NCBI RefSeq assembly: GCF_023145115.1
Contig: NZ_JAGLEJ010000034.1
Location: 1-37,162, forward strand
DNA from: Algiphilus sp.
Lineage (GTDB): Bacteria; Pseudomonadota; Gammaproteobacteria; Nevskiales; Nevskiaceae
Reading direction: 5' to 3'
DNA: 37,162 nucleotides
Shown: one piece after another, positions 29,145 through 37,162 of the stretch
How the letters are laid out: each line of letters begins with the position of its first letter
Position numbering within the stretch: position 1 is the first letter of the stretch
Made by a program: the position numbers and the translations under genes
The notes under the pieces: generated by a model
The model's input: only the letters and a program-made list of their open reading frames with translations
The model's database searches: none
Told to the model about the DNA's origin: nothing

Positions 29145-32100
29145 ATGCCCATCACCACCGCCGACATCTTCATCAACCAGCCTGCGGTCGTCAGCGATCA
29201 GGACTTCGCCGGCGGCCGCATGAGCGGCAATCGCGTCATCGACGGCGACCTCAACAACCTGTTCAGCGACATCACCCGGCTGGACCGCACCGTCGGCCGC
29301 GTGAGCCTGCGCAAGCCCTTCGTGAGCGCGGAGAACGCGGACACGACGACCTGGCAGGGCGTGCACGCGATCCTGACGCAGCCGGCGGCCGACCCGGGCG
29401 TGTTCGTGACCATGTTCGGCCGCGACGACCACGTCGACCAGCGCATCGACGCGCAGCAGCACCTGGAGCAGTACCTGGCCGCCGGCCCGCCCACGCCCTA
29501 CTACGCGTGGGACACCCAGCCGCAGGGCGCGCTCGCCATCAGCGTGTTCACGCACCCGAACAACAGCCTGCCGCAGGGCGGCGAGACGCTGGTGCTGTCG
29601 GTCGAGCGCGGCGCGGTGAACCTCGACGAGCAGCAGTTCATCCGCGTGGTGAAGGTCAGCAGCGAGATCGTCACCGTGCAGACCAGCACGAGCGGCACGC
29701 AGGAGGACGTGCGCATCATCACCATCGAGATCGACCAGCCGCTGCGCTTCGACGTGCCGGGCGAGTCGATCACGGCGAAGACCATCGCCGAGCCGCGCAC
29801 CGTCATCCGCCGCACCACCATCGCCGGCGGCAAGCGCTACTACTCCGTGCACGAGATCACCGAAGCAGCCAGCAGCGGCGAGACGACGCTGCAGGTGGAC
29901 CGCGTGCGCACGCCCGTGGTGCCCAGCAACCAGACGCAGACGGGGCTTGTCGACCAGCCCGTGGGCTCGGACACGGTCACCGTCGTGCCCATCCAGCCGG
30001 AGGCCGACGACGCGATCAGCGAGGCCATCCGCGGCGCGGAGATCATCGACGGGGCGATGGTGCATGTGGCGCAGCGCGCCATCGTGCCGGGCACGGCTGT
30101 GGTGGTGGTGCAGTGGTCCGGCAGCAGCACGCGCGGCGTGTTCAATGACGACGGTCGCGGCAACCTCACGCGCGACAGCAGCAGCGGCAGCAGCGTGCCG
30201 GCGGACGCCAGCGGTCGGCTGGACTACGCGACGGGCGAGGTGGTGCTCACCGGCCTGGGCACCAGCAGCGACGTCGACGGCGATGCCAGCAGCCTCACTT
30301 ACCGCCCCGGCGTGGCCATCGTCGACCGCCAGCACACCGACGGCATCGAAATCAACGACACCAATCGCGCGCTCGTCTACACGCGCACGCTGCAGCCCGC
30401 GCCGCGGCCGGCCACGCTGCAGGTGGAGTACCGCGTCGACGGCCGCTGGATCACCCTGCGCGATCGCGGCGACGGCACCATCGCCGGCAACCCGGGCGAG
30501 GGCAGCGGCACCATCCAGTACGCCACCGGAAGCGTCAACATCACCCTGGGCGCGGAGCCGGACATCGGCAGCCACGTGCTGTTCGGCTGGGGCTCGGGCA
30601 TCCACTACGCGCCGCCCGGCACGGACGACGTCGCCGTCACCACGCCGCAGGTGGTCTACCAGACCGACGATGGCAGCGGCGAGCCGGAGATCATCGACCC
30701 CGGCACCGTGCAGCTGGACTGGACGGCGGACGGCCAGGCGCGCCAGGCCACCGACGACGGCAGCGGCGCGCTCACCGGCGACGCCACCGGCACCGTCGAC
30801 TACGCGCGCGGCCGCATCGAGGCGGACCTCGCCGTCTACCCGGCGCCGGGCAGTGACATCACCATCGCCTACGACGTGCCGGGCGACAGCCATGCCGAGA
30901 CGCCGAGCAGCGGCGCCAGCTACACGCTGGGCGAGGGCAGCTGCCAGGCCAACACGCTGAGCGGCGCGGCGACCTACGACGCCGACGGCAACACCACCGT
31001 CCGCTTCACCGACGACGGCGCCGGCAACCTCGTCACCGTGAGTTCCCCGGCGGACGCGCTCTATCCCGTCCATCCCGGCGTGACCATCGGCACGGTCAAC
31101 TACGGCACGGGCCTGCTGCAGTTCGACGACCCCATCAGCGCGCTGCGGCGCCGCAGCTACAGCGTGCCGAATCACACCTGGGAGCAGGACCAGGCCGGCG
31201 TATTCGTCTCGCTGGACTCGGTGCTCTACAGCACCAGCGCCACGGCCACCGGCAGCGGCGACACGCTCACGCTCAACGAGCTGGCGCTCGACATCGCCGC
31301 GCCCGGCTTCGCCGGCGGCGTCACGCCGGCCAGCCTGATGTTCACCTTCGGCGGCCGCCAGCACTACGACCGCGGCGGCATCGTCTACTACCGGGACAGC
31401 AATGGCCAGGAGGTCAGCGCCGGAAGCATCGCCTACGGCGACGGGCAGGCCACGCTCACCGCCTGGCCGGAGGGCACGCCCTCGGCCGAGGTCATCGGCG
31501 TGCTCGCCGGCTACGGCGCTTGGACCATCGACGAGGCGTTCTGGCGCGTGGATGCGGAGCAGCTGCTGCCCGGGTCGTTTCAGCTGACCTACCAGCGCGA
31601 GGGAGAGGCAGAAGCCGACCAGGCCACCGTCGACCAGGGAGGCGATATCTCCGGCGACGGCGGCCTGGAGGGCACCGTCAACAGCCAGACCGGCGTCTAC
31701 GCCCTCAGCTGGACGGACCCCGTGCTGCCCGGCGACACCACCTACAACGTGGTGACGATCGGATTCCTGCCCGTGGACCCGGAGGTGATCGGCCTGGACC
31801 CGGTCCGCCTGCCAGCCAACGGCGAGATCCCCACGCTGCGCGCCGGCGATGTGGTGGTCATCCACCACACCGCAGAGACCGAGCTGGCCAATCCCGTGCA
31901 GGCGGACACCGCCTACAGCCTGCGGCCCGCCATTTCGATGGCCGAGGTCTTCGACGCCGACGGCGAGCGCGTGCCCACCGACCGCTTCACCGTCGACAAG
32001 ACCGCCGGCGAGATCACCTTCCCGTCGCCGCTGGACCTCGACGACTACACCCAGCCGCTCACCGTCCGCCACCGCATCGAAGACATGAAGCAATGCACGG

Positions 32101-32648
32101 ACGCCCAGCTGTCCGGCCGGGTGGCCGTCAACACCCAGCTGACGCACGACTACCCGGCGGACGGCAACGCCTTCATCAGTTCCGCGCTGATCCTCGGCCA
32201 GGAGATCGCCGCCGCGGCCTTCAACGTCTTCACCCAGCAGAGCTGGACCGACGAATGGAGCGACAGCCAGATCGGCAACGGCACCGACGGCCAGCTGGAC
32301 CTCGTCAACTACCCGATCGAGGTCACGAACCAGGGCGCCATCCGCGAGCGCTGGCGCATCGAGTTCACCTCGGTGACCGCCTACCGAATCGTCGGCGAGA
32401 CCGTCGGCGAGGTCGCCACCAGCGACACCAGCACCGACGTAGCCCCGACCAACCCGGCCACCGGCGTGCCCTATTTCACGATCCGCGCGGACGCCTGGAG
32501 CGCCGGCTGGAACATCGGCAACCAGGTGCGCTGGAACACCGAAGGCGCGCACGCGCCCATCTGGATCAACCGCACGACCCTGCCGGGCGACAACACGCAG
32601 GACCCCACCGACCAATTCCGCCTCGAGGCTCGGGGCGATGCGAACTAG
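29145..32648 (+). CDS. Large tail-tip protein with repeated beta modules
   Basis: This is a 1,167-residue protein. The N-terminal 300 residues are distinct (RLDRTVGRVSLRKPF, HVDQRIDAQQHLEQYLAA). From about 319, 430, 524, 608 and 815 the protein repeats a module of about 50-90 residues built on DDGxGxLT, a G-x-[VL]-x-Y-A-x-G-x-[VI] step and a following strand. This looks like stacked beta domains of a tail tip or side structure. The C-terminal 200 residues (SWTDEWSDSQIGNGTDGQLD) are different again. Virion location is inferred from gene order. Confidence 0.72.
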   Translation: MPITTADIFINQPAVVSDQDFAGGRMSGNRVIDGDLNNLFSDITRLDRTVGRVSLRKPFVSAENADTTTWQGVHAILTQPAADPGVFVTMFGRDDHVDQRIDAQQHLEQYLAAGPPTPYYAWDTQPQGALAISVFTHPNNSLPQGGETLVLSVERGAVNLDEQQFIRVVKVSSEIVTVQTSTSGTQEDVRIITIEIDQPLRFDVPGESITAKTIAEPRTVIRRTTIAGGKRYYSVHEITEAASSGETTLQVDRVRTPVVPSNQTQTGLVDQPVGSDTVTVVPIQPEADDAISEAIRGAEIIDGAMVHVAQRAIVPGTAVVVVQWSGSSTRGVFNDDGRGNLTRDSSSGSSVPADASGRLDYATGEVVLTGLGTSSDVDGDASSLTYRPGVAIVDRQHTDGIEINDTNRALVYTRTLQPAPRPATLQVEYRVDGRWITLRDRGDGTIAGNPGEGSGTIQYATGSVNITLGAEPDIGSHVLFGWGSGIHYAPPGTDDVAVTTPQVVYQTDDGSGEPEIIDPGTVQLDWTADGQARQATDDGSGALTGDATGTVDYARGRIEADLAVYPAPGSDITIAYDVPGDSHAETPSSGASYTLGEGSCQANTLSGAATYDADGNTTVRFTDDGAGNLVTVSSPADALYPVHPGVTIGTVNYGTGLLQFDDPISALRRRSYSVPNHTWEQDQAGVFVSLDSVLYSTSATATGSGDTLTLNELALDIAAPGFAGGVTPASLMFTFGGRQHYDRGGIVYYRDSNGQEVSAGSIAYGDGQATLTAWPEGTPSAEVIGVLAGYGAWTIDEAFWRVDAEQLLPGSFQLTYQREGEAEADQATVDQGGDISGDGGLEGTVNSQTGVYALSWTDPVLPGDTTYNVVTIGFLPVDPEVIGLDPVRLPANGEIPTLRAGDVVVIHHTAETELANPVQADTAYSLRPAISMAEVFDADGERVPTDRFTVDKTAGEITFPSPLDLDDYTQPLTVRHRIEDMKQCTDAQLSGRVAVNTQLTHDYPADGNAFISSALILGQEIAAAAFNVFTQQSWTDEWSDSQIGNGTDGQLDLVNYPIEVTNQGAIRERWRIEFTSVTAYRIVGETVGEVATSDTSTDVAPTNPATGVPYFTIRADAWSAGWNIGNQVRWNTEGAHAPIWINRTTLPGDNTQDPTDQFRLEARGDAN

Positions 32649-32657
32649 GAGACCGCG

Positions 32658-33578
32658 ATGCCTGTGAACCACTATCACTCGACGGACGCTGGTGCGCCGG
32701 AGCTGACGGGCCAGCTGGGCAGCCTGCCGGCGTTGCTCGATGCAATTCTCGATGCCGGCTACGGGAGCGGCGGGACGGCCAAGGCCGGTGCCGGATGGAC
32801 GGTGGCTTACAGCGGCGACAATAAGCGTGCGTATCAGCCGCCCGGCGGCGCCCAGCGCTTTCTGCGCGTCGATCATTCGTCTGCGGCGCCGTCGGCAGAG
32901 GCGCCGATTGTGCGTGGTTACGACGAAATGAGCGACATCGACACCGGGACCGCGCCGTTCCCCGGCAGTGGCACGGACATTTACTGGCGGGCCAGCAATG
33001 CCGAGAACAGCACCGCCATGGCGTGGGACGCCTACGTCAGCGACACGTTCTTGCTGCTGTTCGTGAAATGGCGGGCCAACCTCTACGGCCACGACCTATT
33101 TTTTTTCGGTGATGTGGTCGACGTGGGTGGTGCAAATGTGGCGCGCACGGTGATATCGGGGCACAGCAATGCCGGATTCCTGAACCCGATCAACTTCGAG
33201 CTCAATGATCCGTCCGACACCGCGCAGCGTGTTTTCGCCATACCGGACGCGACGATGGGCCTGTCCCCGATCAGCTGCCATTTGACCTCGCATTTCCTGG
33301 CGGGTCAGTACATCGGTGACTCGCATTACAGCATCAGCGAGGAGACGGGAGGGGTGGCGATCCGAGGGTCGCGCGGCCTGGTGCACGACAACAACGCCTT
33401 CGTGCTCGGGGAGATACCGGGCCTCGTTATCCCGTGGCTGCGGATGGGGTCGCGCACACAGGGGGATATTTTCGACGACCTGATTGGCGGTGACGGCCGG
33501 TCATTCCGGGTGCAGGAAACTGCCCGCGATACCGATAGCTATTGGTGTCTGGTGGATATCACGGGGCCATGGTCATGA
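32658..33578 (+). CDS. Tail fibre/tip-associated protein
   Basis: This is a 306-residue protein starting MPVNHYHSTDAGAPELTGQL. The N-terminal YHSTDAGAPxLTG and LLDAILDAGYG motif is common in phage tail proteins encoded near fibres. The centre has WRANLYGHDLFFFGDVVDVG and the end is RVQETARDTDSYWCLVDITG. A run of eight T at 33099-33106 lies in the coding frame. It is less GC-rich than the flanking genes, as host-range genes often are. A receptor-related role is inferred. Confidence 0.68.
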   Translation: MPVNHYHSTDAGAPELTGQLGSLPALLDAILDAGYGSGGTAKAGAGWTVAYSGDNKRAYQPPGGAQRFLRVDHSSAAPSAEAPIVRGYDEMSDIDTGTAPFPGSGTDIYWRASNAENSTAMAWDAYVSDTFLLLFVKWRANLYGHDLFFFGDVVDVGGANVARTVISGHSNAGFLNPINFELNDPSDTAQRVFAIPDATMGLSPISCHLTSHFLAGQYIGDSHYSISEETGGVAIRGSRGLVHDNNAFVLGEIPGLVIPWLRMGSRTQGDIFDDLIGGDGRSFRVQETARDTDSYWCLVDITGPWS

Positions 33579-33889
33579 GTAATGTTCTGATGGCGAGCGG
33601 CCAGTTGATCCGCAAGAACGTGCATGGAAAGGGGTTCATCGCCGGGCAGGGGTCTGGTGTGTTGACGATAGACGGAACGCCGGCAGTCGGCGAAGTTTGG
33701 CTCTATGAACGGGTACCCAATTCCGGAAAGCTGATTGCTCGCACGCAGAGCCGCAGCGACGGCACCTACGCCATCGAGTTCATCCCGCCGGAGCGGCGCT
33801 ACATGGTCGTCGGTACCGACCCGGACGGCGTGCACAATGCGGTTGTGGCTGATCGCATAACGCCGGCGTTGATGCCTGAGTTCGAGTAG
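33575..33889 (+). CDS. Small tail protein with carboxypeptidase-regulatory-like fold
   Basis: This is a 104-residue protein. ATG 33575 overlaps the previous stop; an ATG two codons earlier is possible. The pattern GEVWLYERVPNSGKLIARTQ, SDGTYAIEFIPPE and YMVVGTDPDG is that of a short Ig-like carboxypeptidase-regulatory domain, often found in tail appendages. It ends MPEFE. Confidence 0.68.
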   Translation: MSNVLMASGQLIRKNVHGKGFIAGQGSGVLTIDGTPAVGEVWLYERVPNSGKLIARTQSRSDGTYAIEFIPPERRYMVVGTDPDGVHNAVVADRITPALMPEFE

Positions 33890-33892
33890 CCG

Positions 33893-35965
33893 ATGGGCTA
33901 CACCCCCGCGAGCGGCGACGAGGTAGCGCTCGCCCTCGCAGGGGCGTACACGCCGCCGCTGGGTAACAGGGTGGCGCTGGAGATCGCGCCGCCCTGCTAC
34001 AAGCGGCCGGCTGGTGACTCGGTCAGCCTGGCGCTGGCCGGCGACTACACGCCGCCCGCTGGCGATGCGGTGGCGCTGGAGCTGGTCTGCGATCAGGAGC
34101 CCTGCTACACGGTGCCGGCCGGCGATGCCGTGCGGCTGGCGCTGTTTGGCCCGTACACGCCGCCGGCGGGCGGTACTGTTGCCCTGCCGCTGGTCTGCGA
34201 CACGTTCACGCCGGAGCCCGAACCCGAACCCGAACCGGAGCCGGAGCCCGAGCCGGGCTACATCTTCGACGGCCTGAGCGTGGCCACGCGCACGGCCTGG
34301 CGCCCGCGGCCGGCGCAGCAGTTGGACCGAACCCTGCGCTCGCCGTGGCCGGCCATCCCAGCCCGCCGCGACGCCGCCCCGCGCCAGCGGTGGGGCACGA
34401 CGGCCGACGTGCTCGACGTGCGCTGGCACATCCCGTGGCAGAAAGTCCCGCAGGTGGACGCGCAGCCGCGCGTGGGGTGGGGCAACCTAGCGGACACCGG
34501 GATGCGCGAGGGCTTCGGCATCGTCTGGCAGAAGGTGCCGCCGCGCGACGCCGAGCGCCGCGTTGCCTGGGGCAATGACCCGACGCGCGTCGAGGCGCGC
34601 TGGGCCGTCGGTTACAGCCACCCGCCGGCGAAGGATCTGCAGCAGCGCGTGACCTGGGGTTTGCGGCCCACCGCCATCAGCCGGGAGGCGCGGGCGGTGT
34701 GGCTGGACAGCCTGGCGAAGGACTCCATCACCTACCGCGTGCCGTGGGGCTACAGCACGGCCGTGCGCTATTCGTTCCTGCCCGGCCCCGGCCCGGTGCC
34801 GCCCGTCATCCCGCAGCCGCCCGGCTGCTACACGCCGCCACCCGGGGACCAGGTCCGCCTGAGCCTGCGCGGCAACTACACCCCGCCGCCCGGCGACGCC
34901 GTCGCGCTGCACCTGACCTGTTCACCGCGCGCGCTGTACGCGCGCAGGAGCTACATCATGTCGCACTCCGTTTCCGTGGTCCGCCTGCCGGGCCGCGAGC
35001 CCATCAACGCCATCGGCCTGCGCCTGGGCATCGACGAAGACAGCTGGGCGTGGACGGTCTCCCTCACCGTCGCCGACCGTGCCAGCTACCATCTGCTGCT
35101 GCCGGACGTCGACGCCAATCAGGAGATCGAGGTGGCCATCGACGGCCAGCTGTGGACGTTCACCGTCGAGGACACCAGCGAGGATCGGTCTTTCGGTAGT
35201 CTCACGCGCTTCACCGCCAGCGGCCGCAGCCGCACGGCCCTGCTGGCCGCGCCGTATTCGCCGGAGCGCAGCTACACGAACGACAGCGCCATGAGCGGCG
35301 CGCAGCTCGCCGACCGGGAGCTGGACCTCACCGGCTACACCCTCGACTGGCAGGGCCCGACCTGGACCGTGCCCGCCGGCGCGTGGAGCTACAGCAGCCT
35401 CACGCGCATGGGCGCCATCACCCGCATCGCCGAAGCCGCCGGCTGCATCGTGCAGAGCCACCCCTCCGACAAAATCGTCCATGTGCTGCCACGCTACCCG
35501 GCGCTGCCCTGGAACTGGAGCGGCGAGACGCCGGACGTGCAGCTGGACAGCGACGCCCTCGTCGGCCTGGGCATGCGCCGGCTGCCGGGGCCGAAGTACC
35601 ACGGCGTCTACGTCAGAGGCGAGACGCAGGGCGTGCTCCGCGAGGTAACGCGCAGCGGCAGCAGCGGCAGCCCCTACGCCGAGATGATCGTCGACCCGCT
35701 CATCACCGACAATGCCGCCGCGACCGAGCGCGGCGCTGCCGCGCTCGCCGAATCCCAGGACCGCACCGAGCAGCCCCTGCGCCTGCCGTTCAGCCAGAGC
35801 GTGGGCGTCATCGCACCGACCGACCTGGTCGAGGTGCAGGACACCGTCTACGGCACCTACCGCGCGCGGGCGAGTGCGGTCACAATCGACGTCGGCCTGC
35901 AGGACGACGCCGTGACCGTGCGGCAGGACGTGACCGTGCACCGGCATCACGACGATCTGGAGTAG
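33893..35965 (+). CDS. Modular tail-tip protein with YTPPxGD repeats
   Basis: This is a 690-residue protein. Residues 1-105 contain six copies of a 15-18-residue unit, YTPPAGDAVALELVC-like. A Pro-Glu linker (34209-34258) follows. Residues 130-300 carry about six units of roughly 28 residues ending in R[VR]xWG (for example PQVDAQPRVGWG). Two more YTPPPGD units (34825-34920) follow. From residue 356 (MSHSVSVVRLPGREPINAIG) the sequence becomes a normal globular tail-hub-like domain. The ATG there (34958) has AGGAG seven bases upstream, so this part may originally have been, or may still be, a separate product. Confidence 0.72.
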   Translation: MGYTPASGDEVALALAGAYTPPLGNRVALEIAPPCYKRPAGDSVSLALAGDYTPPAGDAVALELVCDQEPCYTVPAGDAVRLALFGPYTPPAGGTVALPLVCDTFTPEPEPEPEPEPEPEPGYIFDGLSVATRTAWRPRPAQQLDRTLRSPWPAIPARRDAAPRQRWGTTADVLDVRWHIPWQKVPQVDAQPRVGWGNLADTGMREGFGIVWQKVPPRDAERRVAWGNDPTRVEARWAVGYSHPPAKDLQQRVTWGLRPTAISREARAVWLDSLAKDSITYRVPWGYSTAVRYSFLPGPGPVPPVIPQPPGCYTPPPGDQVRLSLRGNYTPPPGDAVALHLTCSPRALYARRSYIMSHSVSVVRLPGREPINAIGLRLGIDEDSWAWTVSLTVADRASYHLLLPDVDANQEIEVAIDGQLWTFTVEDTSEDRSFGSLTRFTASGRSRTALLAAPYSPERSYTNDSAMSGAQLADRELDLTGYTLDWQGPTWTVPAGAWSYSSLTRMGAITRIAEAAGCIVQSHPSDKIVHVLPRYPALPWNWSGETPDVQLDSDALVGLGMRRLPGPKYHGVYVRGETQGVLREVTRSGSSGSPYAEMIVDPLITDNAAATERGAAALAESQDRTEQPLRLPFSQSVGVIAPTDLVEVQDTVYGTYRARASAVTIDVGLQDDAVTVRQDVTVHRHHDDLE

Positions 35966-35970
35966 AAGCC

Positions 35971-36195
35971 ATGAGCAACCCCTACCGCCAATTCCTCCGC
36001 CTGCTCCCGCGCCGCCCGCTCTACGTGGGCGACATCACCGCCGTCAACAGCGACGGCACCGTCGACGTCGATCTGCCCGACAGCAAAGTGCTGCGCGTGC
36101 GCGGCACCGGCACGGTCGGCGATCGCGTGTTCGTGCAGGACGGCGAGGTGCGCGGGCCGGCGCCGGATCTGCCGACCAGTAGCGTGCAGGTTTAG
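35971..36195 (+). CDS. Small beta-barrel tail protein
   Basis: This is a 74-residue protein with GGAG before ATG 35971. The pattern YVGDITAVNSDGTVDVDLPD, VLRVRGTGTVGDRVFVQDGE is that of a small OB-like barrel, as in tail-tip and puncturing-device proteins. Its stop overlaps that of the convergent minus gene by four bases, with no terminator between them. Confidence 0.72.
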   Translation: MSNPYRQFLRLLPRRPLYVGDITAVNSDGTVDVDLPDSKVLRVRGTGTVGDRVFVQDGEVRGPAPDLPTSSVQV

Positions 36196-36467
36196 ACGTC
36201 GCCGGGGTCTTGCCGATCGGCCCGCGTAAAGGGCAGGCGCCAGGCAATTACCTCGCGCGGTTCCTGTATCGGGCCGGGCCATGCGAAGTAGTCGTAGCCG
36301 TCGAGTGTCACGCGGATCATCTCCGGGAACTCAGGCCAGTCGTACCCATCATCGACGATAACGACGACACGGTTGCCATGGTCGTCTCTGATGCGGCCTG
36401 TCGCTTGGTGGACGGGCCCGCCGCCTGGCGGGTAGCAGCTGAGGCGCACGACGGTGACGTCACTCAC
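36192..36467 (-). CDS. Small hypothetical protein, right accessory operon
   Basis: This is a 91-residue protein with GTG start at 36467 overlapping the upstream stop (GTGA). It has RIRDDHGNRVVVIVDDGYDW, PEMIRVTLDGYDYFAWPGPI and REVIAWRLPFTRADR, a compact beta-like protein. It is on the strand opposite to the tail genes and convergent with them, so it is probably expressed in the lysogen. The function is unknown. Confidence 0.62.
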   Translation of the reverse strand: MSDVTVVRLSCYPPGGGPVHQATGRIRDDHGNRVVVIVDDGYDWPEFPEMIRVTLDGYDYFAWPGPIQEPREVIAWRLPFTRADRQDPGDV

Positions 36468-36772
36468 CGCAACGCCTCCGAGGTCATCCGCACAACCCGC
36501 CCACCGTTGATGGTGATCGTATAAGCGCGCTTCTGGTAGCCGGAGCCGGCGGAGTAGTAGTCCCACCGCATCCCGGCCGCGCCGCCGCGACTGTTCTCGA
36601 GCTGCATTTTCGTGTCCGGCGGCCCCAGCACCTGGTGCACTTTCGCCGGCGAATCCCCGAGCCGGATCAGTTTCCCGCCCTCGCGGATCGTCGACGTCTC
36701 ACTCGCCTGCGACTGCGCCCCGGCCGCCCCCACCATCAGCGCCAGCAGCGCCGCTATCGCAATTCGCATCAT
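36464..36772 (-). CDS. Periplasmic DUF2845-like protein
   Basis: This is a 102-residue protein. MMRIAIAALLALMVGAAGAQ is a clear Sec signal peptide with cleavage expected after AGA or AQSQA. The mature part, GGKLIRLGDSPAKVHQVLG, continues with PPDT and then W-D-Y-Y and TITINGGRVVRMTSE, the order seen in DUF2845 and the related SmpA/OmlA-type fold. It is therefore exported. In a prophage this suggests a lysogenic-conversion factor, though no activity can be stated. Confidence 0.75.
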   Translation of the reverse strand: MMRIAIAALLALMVGAAGAQSQASETSTIREGGKLIRLGDSPAKVHQVLGPPDTKMQLENSRGGAAGMRWDYYSAGSGYQKRAYTITINGGRVVRMTSEALR

Positions 36773-37046
36773 GGTCTGCCCCCTCGGTTAATTCCGGCTC
36801 TGCCGCCGACGCTAGCGCGCCGCCGCACCGCGTGCAACGTCCCGCAGCGGACGCCTCCCAGGCGTCGGTATACGGCACCACCGGCGGATCGAGCCGCTGC
36901 GCCGCAGCGATCACGAGCAGACGCAGCCGCTCGCGATATTCCGCCTCGCGCCCCGCCGGCAGCGGCTGCTCCAGCGCGCCTGCGGCCCGGTTCAGCGCAC
37001 GCGCCAGGTCGGCGTCGCGCATGTCGATGTAGGGGCTGCGGGGCAC
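36699..37046 (-). CDS. Small helical protein with CxxC motif
   Basis: This is a 115-residue protein if started at the GTG of 37046, which overlaps the upstream stop (TAGTG). The ATG at 37022 is an alternative. Helical N-terminal part: DADLARALNRAAGALEQPLP and REAEYRERLRLLVIAAAQRL. A single CTRCGG (about 82-87) follows. The last 74 bp overlap the signal-peptide gene, where the translation becomes low-complexity. No function is known. Confidence 0.6.
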   Translation of the reverse strand: MPRSPYIDMRDADLARALNRAAGALEQPLPAGREAEYRERLRLLVIAAAQRLDPPVVPYTDAWEASAAGRCTRCGGALASAAEPELTEGADHDANCDSGAAGADGGGGRGAVAGE

Positions 37047-37162
37047 TACGCCGCACCTCGCACCCGAGCGATCCACGCCGGGTCGGCCGCGCGCTCCCGC
37101 CACAGGTCCCACAGCGCCGGGTGCATCGGATTCTCGCCGCGCTCCCAGCCCGCCCACGTTCG
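37046..37162 (-). CDS. HTH protein, 3' fragment at window edge
   Basis: Only the last 38 codons are visible. RTWAGWERGENPMHPALWDL matches the recognition helix and following turn of short XRE-like proteins found in phages (R-T-W-x-x-W-E-x-G-x-x-P-M-H-P). It would be the most upstream visible gene of the right minus-strand operon and may regulate it. The N-terminus is outside the window. Confidence 0.6.
   Translation of the reverse strand, partial: RTWAGWERGENPMHPALWDLWRERAADPAWIARVRGAA

Noticed and set aside
28518..33092. A 1,524-codon minus-strand open frame opposite the tail genes
   Set aside because: Antisense shadow of tape-measure and tail-tip genes; Val/Asp/Gly/Ala/Arg-rich, low-complexity translation with no recognisable motif.
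29145..35965. A DGR variable region in the tail-tip or fibre genes
   Set aside because: I looked for similarity to the 1-122 block and for AAC-rich copies in the tail genes and found none; the DGR targets are only the two left-end genes.
1..37162. CRISPR array, tRNA, rRNA, IS element or integrase
   Set aside because: No regularly spaced direct repeats, cloverleaf sequence, transposase or recombinase motifs were recognised by eye; a covariance or HMM scan could still find weak cases.

Overview
The window is one nearly continuous temperate tailed-phage genome (a prophage or phage contig) from a high-GC host, most likely a gammaproteobacterium. That host guess rests on base composition, codon use and the lambda-like gene set; no host gene settles it. 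No integrase, att site, tRNA, rRNA, IS element or CRISPR array is visible. Both ends cut through genes, so the phage continues outside.

Layout. (1) 1-5400, minus strand: a left early operon whose genes mostly overlap by a few bases. From the promoter outwards it encodes small uncharacterised and Cys-rich proteins, a ParB-like protein, and at its far end two DUF1566 (Lcl-type) proteins. Their 3' ends differ only at first and second codon positions of NNC codons, the fingerprint of a diversity-generating retroelement (DGR). The template repeat and reverse transcriptase are not in the window and should lie left of base 1. A plus-strand moron gene sits antisense inside this operon at 4172-4672. 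(2) 5345-6910: a lambda-type immunity region with a PL-like promoter between two operators, a tail-anchored membrane protein, a repressor without a peptidase domain, three further operators, a PR-like promoter and a Cro/YdaS-like protein. Four of the operators are the palindrome TAGGCAATGCCTA or one base off it, and one is imperfect. (3) 6911-9230: accessory and early genes with a duplicated hairpin element. (4) 9227-11620: primase-helicase, followed by a dense GTGCG/CGCAC array that could be an origin or a packaging site. (5) 11909-14630: terminase subunits. (6) 14630-17878: small genes, a Mor-like regulator and a lysis cassette (holin, transglycosylase endolysin, Rz and Rz1 spanins) placed between terminase and portal. 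A perfect 30-bp direct repeat brackets the lysis cassette. (7) 17943-23035: gpW-like protein, lambda-type portal, a protease/major-capsid fusion, decoration protein and head-tail joining protein. (8) 23032-36195: siphovirus-type tail genes (terminator-like, tube, gpZ-like, chaperone, tape measure, tail tip and fibres), several with strong internal repeats. (9) 36192-37162, minus strand: an accessory operon with an HTH protein, a small Cys-containing protein and a periplasmic DUF2845-like protein.

How it works together. Repressor and Cro compete for the shared operators. PL drives the left operon, including the DGR target genes if no terminator intervenes. PR drives replication and probably, with regulators not identified here, the late genes. 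Stop/start overlaps are common, so translational coupling is likely throughout.

The most notable observations are the DGR variable-region pair, two repeat-bounded cassettes (872 bp in the left operon and about 2.2 kb around lysis), three apparent gene fusions that keep an internal Shine-Dalgarno and ATG, and the array upstream of the terminase.
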